Below, in pieces: positions 14,045 through 17,482 of a stretch of 17,482 bases of DNA (within the stretch, counting starts at the first letter, position 1; each line of letters opens with the position of its first letter). The stretch is from an uncultured Succinivibrio sp. (lineage in GTDB: Bacteria > Pseudomonadota > Gammaproteobacteria > Enterobacterales > Succinivibrionaceae), in assembly GCA_900754255.1 (NCBI GenBank), contig CAAECI010000098.1, positions 1-17,482 on the forward strand, given 5' to 3'. The translations under genes and the position numbers were made by a program. The notes under the pieces were generated by a model. It ran no database searches. It was not told where the DNA came from and saw only the letters and a list, made by a program, of their open reading frames with translations.

Positions 14045-16114
14045 TTATTTTTTCAGCATCGGTCCTTTTTTGGCCTGATAAAAATATAGATCGCGTTGCA
14101 ATACGGACATGGCCTCGGCTTTTTGACAAAGGGGGGCCTGCGCGGCATCAAGCTTGGGATCGGTATAGGCGCGCAGATCGTTCTTGCCGGTTAATTTCAA
14201 CGCCTTGAAATCAAATCCCTCGGCAATATTGCACACATAATTTCCATCCCAGGGTACGGCCGCATTGTTGTTGTAGGCATAGGGGAATTTGCAGTCCTTG
14301 TCATTTCCGAGCAGATCGCAGCCGAAGGTATACATACGTCCCTCACTTAAGGTGTGAGCGGCAACCGTCGCAAAAATGTCCTTTTGTGATCCCCAATGCT
14401 TAGGATCGTAGTTTATGCTGTCGTGATCACGGTATGCATTCGGAATATACATATAAAAGGGGACGGCGTGTCCCAGCGCCATTTCGTCAGGATGTGCGTC
14501 ATAGCCTATGCCGCGCATATTGTGATCACCCGTGACAGCCAGGAAGGTGCGTTTTGAGAGCGTTTCGTCCTTTTTTATTTCGGAAATGAAGGCCCCCAGC
14601 TGATCGTTGGCGTAACGGAAGGTTGCAAATAAGGTGGCGGTGTTCGGGTAGGGGAAGCGTTTTAGCTCCTCCTCGGTTAAGGCAATGGTTTTAGGCTCCA
14701 CATTTGCGGCTACGCGAAAGGGCGGATGATTGGAGATCGAAAGCGTGAGGATCAAAAGGGGACTTTGATGCTTTTCACGTAAAACCTTCAGCACCCCGCG
14801 CCACATATACTCGTCGTCAACTCCCCAGGCAAAGCTCGTGGCATCCGGATACCACCGCTTCAGGGTGTTCTCCTCATAGATCTCATCTACGCCTATGCGC
14901 AAAAAATAATTGCTCATATCGCGCCATGAGCCCTGACATCCGGTTACGAATACTATTTTATAGCCCTTTTCCTTAAAGGGTCTTAGGGCGTTGGTGACGT
15001 AATCGCGTCCTCCCTGAGTAGAGGTGGATAAATTGAGATCGGGGGTTGAGAGCAGCATGCGTATAAGCGAATCCATGGTGCCGTTACCCTCGGAGAGGAA
15101 ATTATTGAAAAAGATGTCCTCTTTGATATGCGGGCGCAGTCTGCCTAAAAGATCGCGTTTTTGCTCGTCATCATAAAGTGACATATGGGTACTCATACTC
15201 TCCTGTACCGAGATCACGATATCAGGCGGATTGCTTTCTAAAAATTCATTTTTAGCGGTGGTAAAGAGCAGAGGATCATAAAGGGAGTTTTCATCAATCT
15301 TGACGTTTAAAAAGGCATAGTCGTCTTGTAGCTTGGCAAGGTAGATCTCGGGTATGATGGCCTGTTGCTTTGCCCAGCCGCGAGCCCAATGAAAGGCGGC
15401 AGGACCGTTTGGAACCGACAGATTTACCAATGGATCGGAGGATACCTGCGAGCTGTTTTGACGCAGGGGAAAGGTTCCTAAGGATCCGCGTATGGCCAGG
15501 ACATAGAGGGCGGTCAGACAAAATACGAAGCATATTTTTTTGAAGCCTGATTTAGGAATATAAAGCCTGTCTGCAAGTTTTGTCTGCAACCTTGGAAAGA
15601 TCCACATATAAGCTATGGTTGCGAGGACCAATGCTATCGATCCCTGCAACAGCGGGTAGTCCTGATACAGCGTTTTAAGGGTGGCGATGGGATCCTCTTT
15701 TAGGAACGAAAAGAAGAAGACATCGATGATACGGCTGTAGGTCAGGTAGTAGTAGTAATTGATGACGGTAAAGAGCAGTACGTAGAGAAAGCCCGTAAGA
15801 TTTAAAAGCCAAAAGATTTTGGCATAGAGCCTGCGCAGATACGGTCTGAAGCTTAAAAAGAAGGCGCCTACCAGGGCGGGCAGAAAGGCCTGCGCAGCGT
15901 ATTTCACGTCAAAAAGCACGCATTTTTCAACGAAATTTAAAAAGACCTCGGTATGCAGGGTTTTGGCAACGGCTTCATAGGTGAAGCTATGAATAAAGCA
16001 TAATCGCCCGATGCTCATGATCAAAAAAGAACAGAGCATACCGATGAGGATCCCGCTTAGGGAAAAGCTGAGATGACGTTGAAGACTTGTGGTTTTATGA
16101 TTTTGATCGTGCAT
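14045..16114 (-). CDS. LtaS/MdoB-like membrane sulfatase-family transferase
   Basis: 689-aa alkaline phosphatase superfamily enzyme with the plan of lipoteichoic acid synthase: about five N-terminal membrane helices (near 18-40, 73-90, 100-124, 155-174, 193-209), a linker, and an extracytoplasmic catalytic domain from about 295. Likely active-site residues: E305 in IVISVQES (metal), T346 in SEGNGTMDSL (nucleophile), H463 in SNHPPF, and D530/H531 in TGDHN. In this family such enzymes move phosphoglycerol or phosphoethanolamine from a phospholipid to a periplasmic glycan or lipid; the real acceptor here is unknown. Its many Cys in the C-terminal third (393, 599, 608, 628, 663) could form periplasmic disulphides. 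It is not E. coli-type BcsG by motif (Thr rather than Ser nucleophile context). Same strand as bcs and upstream of it, but a terminator lies between. The ATG at 16114 lacks a strong Shine-Dalgarno. Confidence 0.85.
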   Translation of the reverse strand: MHDQNHKTTSLQRHLSFSLSGILIGMLCSFLIMSIGRLCFIHSFTYEAVAKTLHTEVFLNFVEKCVLFDVKYAAQAFLPALVGAFFLSFRPYLRRLYAKIFWLLNLTGFLYVLLFTVINYYYYLTYSRIIDVFFFSFLKEDPIATLKTLYQDYPLLQGSIALVLATIAYMWIFPRLQTKLADRLYIPKSGFKKICFVFCLTALYVLAIRGSLGTFPLRQNSSQVSSDPLVNLSVPNGPAAFHWARGWAKQQAIIPEIYLAKLQDDYAFLNVKIDENSLYDPLLFTTAKNEFLESNPPDIVISVQESMSTHMSLYDDEQKRDLLGRLRPHIKEDIFFNNFLSEGNGTMDSLIRMLLSTPDLNLSTSTQGGRDYVTNALRPFKEKGYKIVFVTGCQGSWRDMSNYFLRIGVDEIYEENTLKRWYPDATSFAWGVDDEYMWRGVLKVLREKHQSPLLILTLSISNHPPFRVAANVEPKTIALTEEELKRFPYPNTATLFATFRYANDQLGAFISEIKKDETLSKRTFLAVTGDHNMRGIGYDAHPDEMALGHAVPFYMYIPNAYRDHDSINYDPKHWGSQKDIFATVAAHTLSEGRMYTFGCDLLGNDKDCKFPYAYNNNAAVPWDGNYVCNIAEGFDFKALKLTGKNDLRAYTDPKLDAAQAPLCQKAEAMSVLQRDLYFYQAKKGPMLKK

Positions 16115-16128
16115 TTTCGGTCGTTGAT

Positions 16129-16146
16129 TGAGGTGATGAAACCTCA
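16129..16146. repeat. Perfect 6-bp dyad upstream of the LtaS-like gene
   Basis: TGAGGT and ACCTCA flank a 6-base loop, 15 bases before the ATG at 16114. It could be a repressor site or an mRNA hairpin near the ribosome binding site. Seen directly; function unknown. Confidence 0.4.
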
Positions 16147-16197
16147 GTATTTTACTCCGAACCGTTGTTTTTTCGTATCCTAAAGAGGGGTAAAAAA

Positions 16198-16227
16198 TTT
16201 ATAAAAGCAAAAGGCGGTCATGAAGAA
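16198..16227 (-). promoter_or_regulatory. Candidate promoter of the LtaS-like gene
   Basis: On the minus strand TATAAA (16203-16198) is preceded at 18 bases by TTCTTC (16227-16222). The -10 is good, the -35 weak. It would give a leader of about 80 bases that includes the 16129-16146 dyad. Confidence 0.3.
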
Positions 16228-16292
16228 TTGCCTTCACAGCGGAAATTTAGCCGAACATATACAGTGCAGAAAATTCCGCATTGTGGCGTAAA

Positions 16293-16301
16293 TGCTATAA
16301 T
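16293..16301 (+). promoter_or_regulatory. Extended -10 promoter for purC
   Basis: TGCTATAAT is a perfect extended -10 box (TGn plus TATAAT), which lessens the need for a -35; the -35 position (ATTCCG at 16273-16278) is poor. A start near 16308 would leave about 110 bases of leader before the purC ATG. No PurR-type operator was recognised. Confidence 0.65.
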
Positions 16302-16416
16302 ATTAGACCGCATCCTAAGCATGGTTATCAACGGCTTTTTGATGCATATGCCGCCTTTTGGGGGCAATACTTAATTTTTGACACCGGAGATACCTTATTT
16401 CAAGGGAAGAAGTCAG

Positions 16417-17364
16417 ATGAACAACGCTTTAACTAATACCGAATTTCATTTTCAGGGCCAAAAGAGTGTTTACCACGGAAAAGTCCGCGACGTCTACAAT
16501 ATCAACGATGAAAAGTTGGTGATGGTGGCTACGGATCGTATCAGCGCCTTCGATGTCATTCTTCCCAGAGGAATTCCATTTAAGGGACAGGTTTTAAATC
16601 AAATCGCTGCCAATTTCCTGGACGCCACTTCTGATATTTGCCCCAATTGGAAGCTCGCCACCCCTGATGCCAACGTCACCGTCGGCGTAATGTGCAAGGG
16701 ATTTCCCGTTGAAATGATCGTTCGCGGCTATCTTTGCGGCAGCTCATGGCGCGCCTATAAGAGCGGGGTACGCGAGATCTGCGGTGTTAAGCTTCCCGAG
16801 GGGATGAAGGAAAATGAGAGATTCCCCGAGCCTATTATCACTCCCACCACCAAGGCTGAGATCGGCGAGCATGATGCCGACATTTCCAAGGAAGAGATCC
16901 TAAAGCGCGGTCTGGCCACTCCCGAGGAATATGCTCTCCTTGAAAAATATACCTTGGCCTTATTCAAGCGCGGAACCGAGATCGCCGCAAAACGCGGGCT
17001 TATCCTCGTGGATACCAAATATGAGTTCGGTACTCACGACGGTAAGATCTATCTTATGGACGAGATCCACACCCCCGATTCGAGCCGCTATTTCTATAAG
17101 GACGGCTATGAGGAGCGCTTTGCAAAGGGTGAGCCTCAAAAGCAATTGTCCAAGGAATTCGTACGTGAATGGCTGATGGATAACGGCTTCCAGGGGCAGG
17201 AGGGACAGAGCGTTCCCGAGATGACCGATGAGATCGTACAATCCATTTCCGATCGCTATATCGAGCTTTACGAGCACATCACCGGAGAGAAGTTCGTTAA
17301 GACTCAAAGCGAGAATATTCAAGATCGCATTGAAAAGAATGTAAGCGCTTATCTGAAGGCTTAA
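16417..17364 (+). CDS. purC: Phosphoribosylaminoimidazole-succinocarboxamide synthase PurC
   Basis: SAICAR synthetase: joins CAIR and aspartate using ATP, the step before PurB in de novo purine synthesis; cytoplasmic. 315 aa. Seen motifs: GKVRDVY (21-27) of the ATP-binding loop, ATDRISAFDV (38-47), the family signature FPVEMIVRGYLCGSS (96-110), second signature LVDTKYEFG (197-205), and DEIHTPDSSRY (215-225) for substrate and metal binding. It is the long form of PurC; E. coli PurC is 237 aa. The frame is open from a TTG at 16378, but the ATG at 16417 fits the usual N-terminus and has AAGGGAAG upstream. It is transcribed alone, divergent from the LtaS-like gene, with its own extended -10 promoter and an intrinsic terminator. 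Housekeeping gene, no sign of decay. Confidence 0.97.
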   Translation: MNNALTNTEFHFQGQKSVYHGKVRDVYNINDEKLVMVATDRISAFDVILPRGIPFKGQVLNQIAANFLDATSDICPNWKLATPDANVTVGVMCKGFPVEMIVRGYLCGSSWRAYKSGVREICGVKLPEGMKENERFPEPIITPTTKAEIGEHDADISKEEILKRGLATPEEYALLEKYTLALFKRGTEIAAKRGLILVDTKYEFGTHDGKIYLMDEIHTPDSSRYFYKDGYEERFAKGEPQKQLSKEFVREWLMDNGFQGQEGQSVPEMTDEIVQSISDRYIELYEHITGEKFVKTQSENIQDRIEKNVSAYLKA

Positions 17365-17380
17365 TTTTTCTTTTTGTCGC

Positions 17381-17414
17381 AGGCCTCGCAGCAGAAATGT
17401 TGCGGGGCCTTTTT
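17381..17414 (+). terminator. Intrinsic terminator of purC
   Basis: AGGCCTCGCAGC (17381-17392) pairs over 12 positions, counting two G-T wobbles, with GTTGCGGGGCCT (17399-17410) around the loop AGAAAT. A T-run ends at 17414, 50 bases after the purC stop. The remaining 68 bases of the window show no supported feature. Confidence 0.85.
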
Positions 17415-17482
17415 GATCCGAATGCCAGCTTGTCCGGCTTCGCTCCTTTTTCTTTAAAAACCTAACGTAAAAAAACGGCTCC

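Noticed and set aside
14045..16114. Calling the LtaS-like gene bcsG
   Set aside because: BcsG is tied to bcsE/F and uses a Ser-centred site; here the site is GNGT within an LtaS-like fold and a terminator splits it from bcs.
16165..16374. Small + strand open frame of 69 codons upstream of purC
   Set aside because: It covers the divergent promoter region and the purC extended -10 box, has no Shine-Dalgarno and resembles no known family.

Overview
The window looks like a chromosomal stretch of a Gram-negative proteobacterium. It encodes an outer-membrane cellulose export channel (BcsC), periplasmic BcsB and BcsZ, and a BcsD-type (type I) cellulose synthase operon. A gammaproteobacterium is plausible, but genus cannot be fixed from the sequence. 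The left ~1.5 kb is clearly more AT-rich than the rest and reads as an acquired defence module.

Layout. (1) 1-1515: the end of a type II-C CRISPR-Cas locus on the + strand. It holds a cas1 whose reading frame is broken near 60-83, cas2 directly after it, an AT-rich leader containing nested inverted repeats, and an array of six identical repeats plus one decayed terminal repeat. cas9 and tracrRNA are not in the window and presumably lie to the left. The repeats carry an extended -10 box pointing to the minus strand, as known for Neisseria-type II-C arrays, so crRNAs are probably made from the minus strand. (2) 1521-13733: a tightly packed minus-strand cellulose operon. In transcription order it reads bcsO/bcsP-like disordered protein, bcsQ, bcsA, bcsB, bcsC, bcsD, bcsZ, with neighbouring genes overlapping or a few bases apart. 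BcsA polymerises UDP-glucose under c-di-GMP control, BcsB guides the glucan through the periplasm, BcsC exports it, BcsZ trims it, and BcsD with the disordered first protein probably arranges synthases or fibres. (3) 13734-14044: the bcs promoter/leader and a strong intrinsic terminator that isolates the operon from the upstream gene. (4) 14045-16114: a minus-strand, five-helix membrane enzyme of the LtaS/MdoB-like alkaline phosphatase superfamily. (5) 16115-16416: a divergent promoter region. (6) 16417-17364: purC on the + strand, followed by an intrinsic terminator.

The main points for a second look are the broken cas1; the array lying 5 bases beyond the bcsZ stop with no visible terminator, so cellulose transcription may run into it in the crRNA sense; the recurring short hydrophobic motif in the disordered first bcs protein; a long helical insertion in the BcsC barrel domain; and the LtaS-like transferase beside the cellulose genes.
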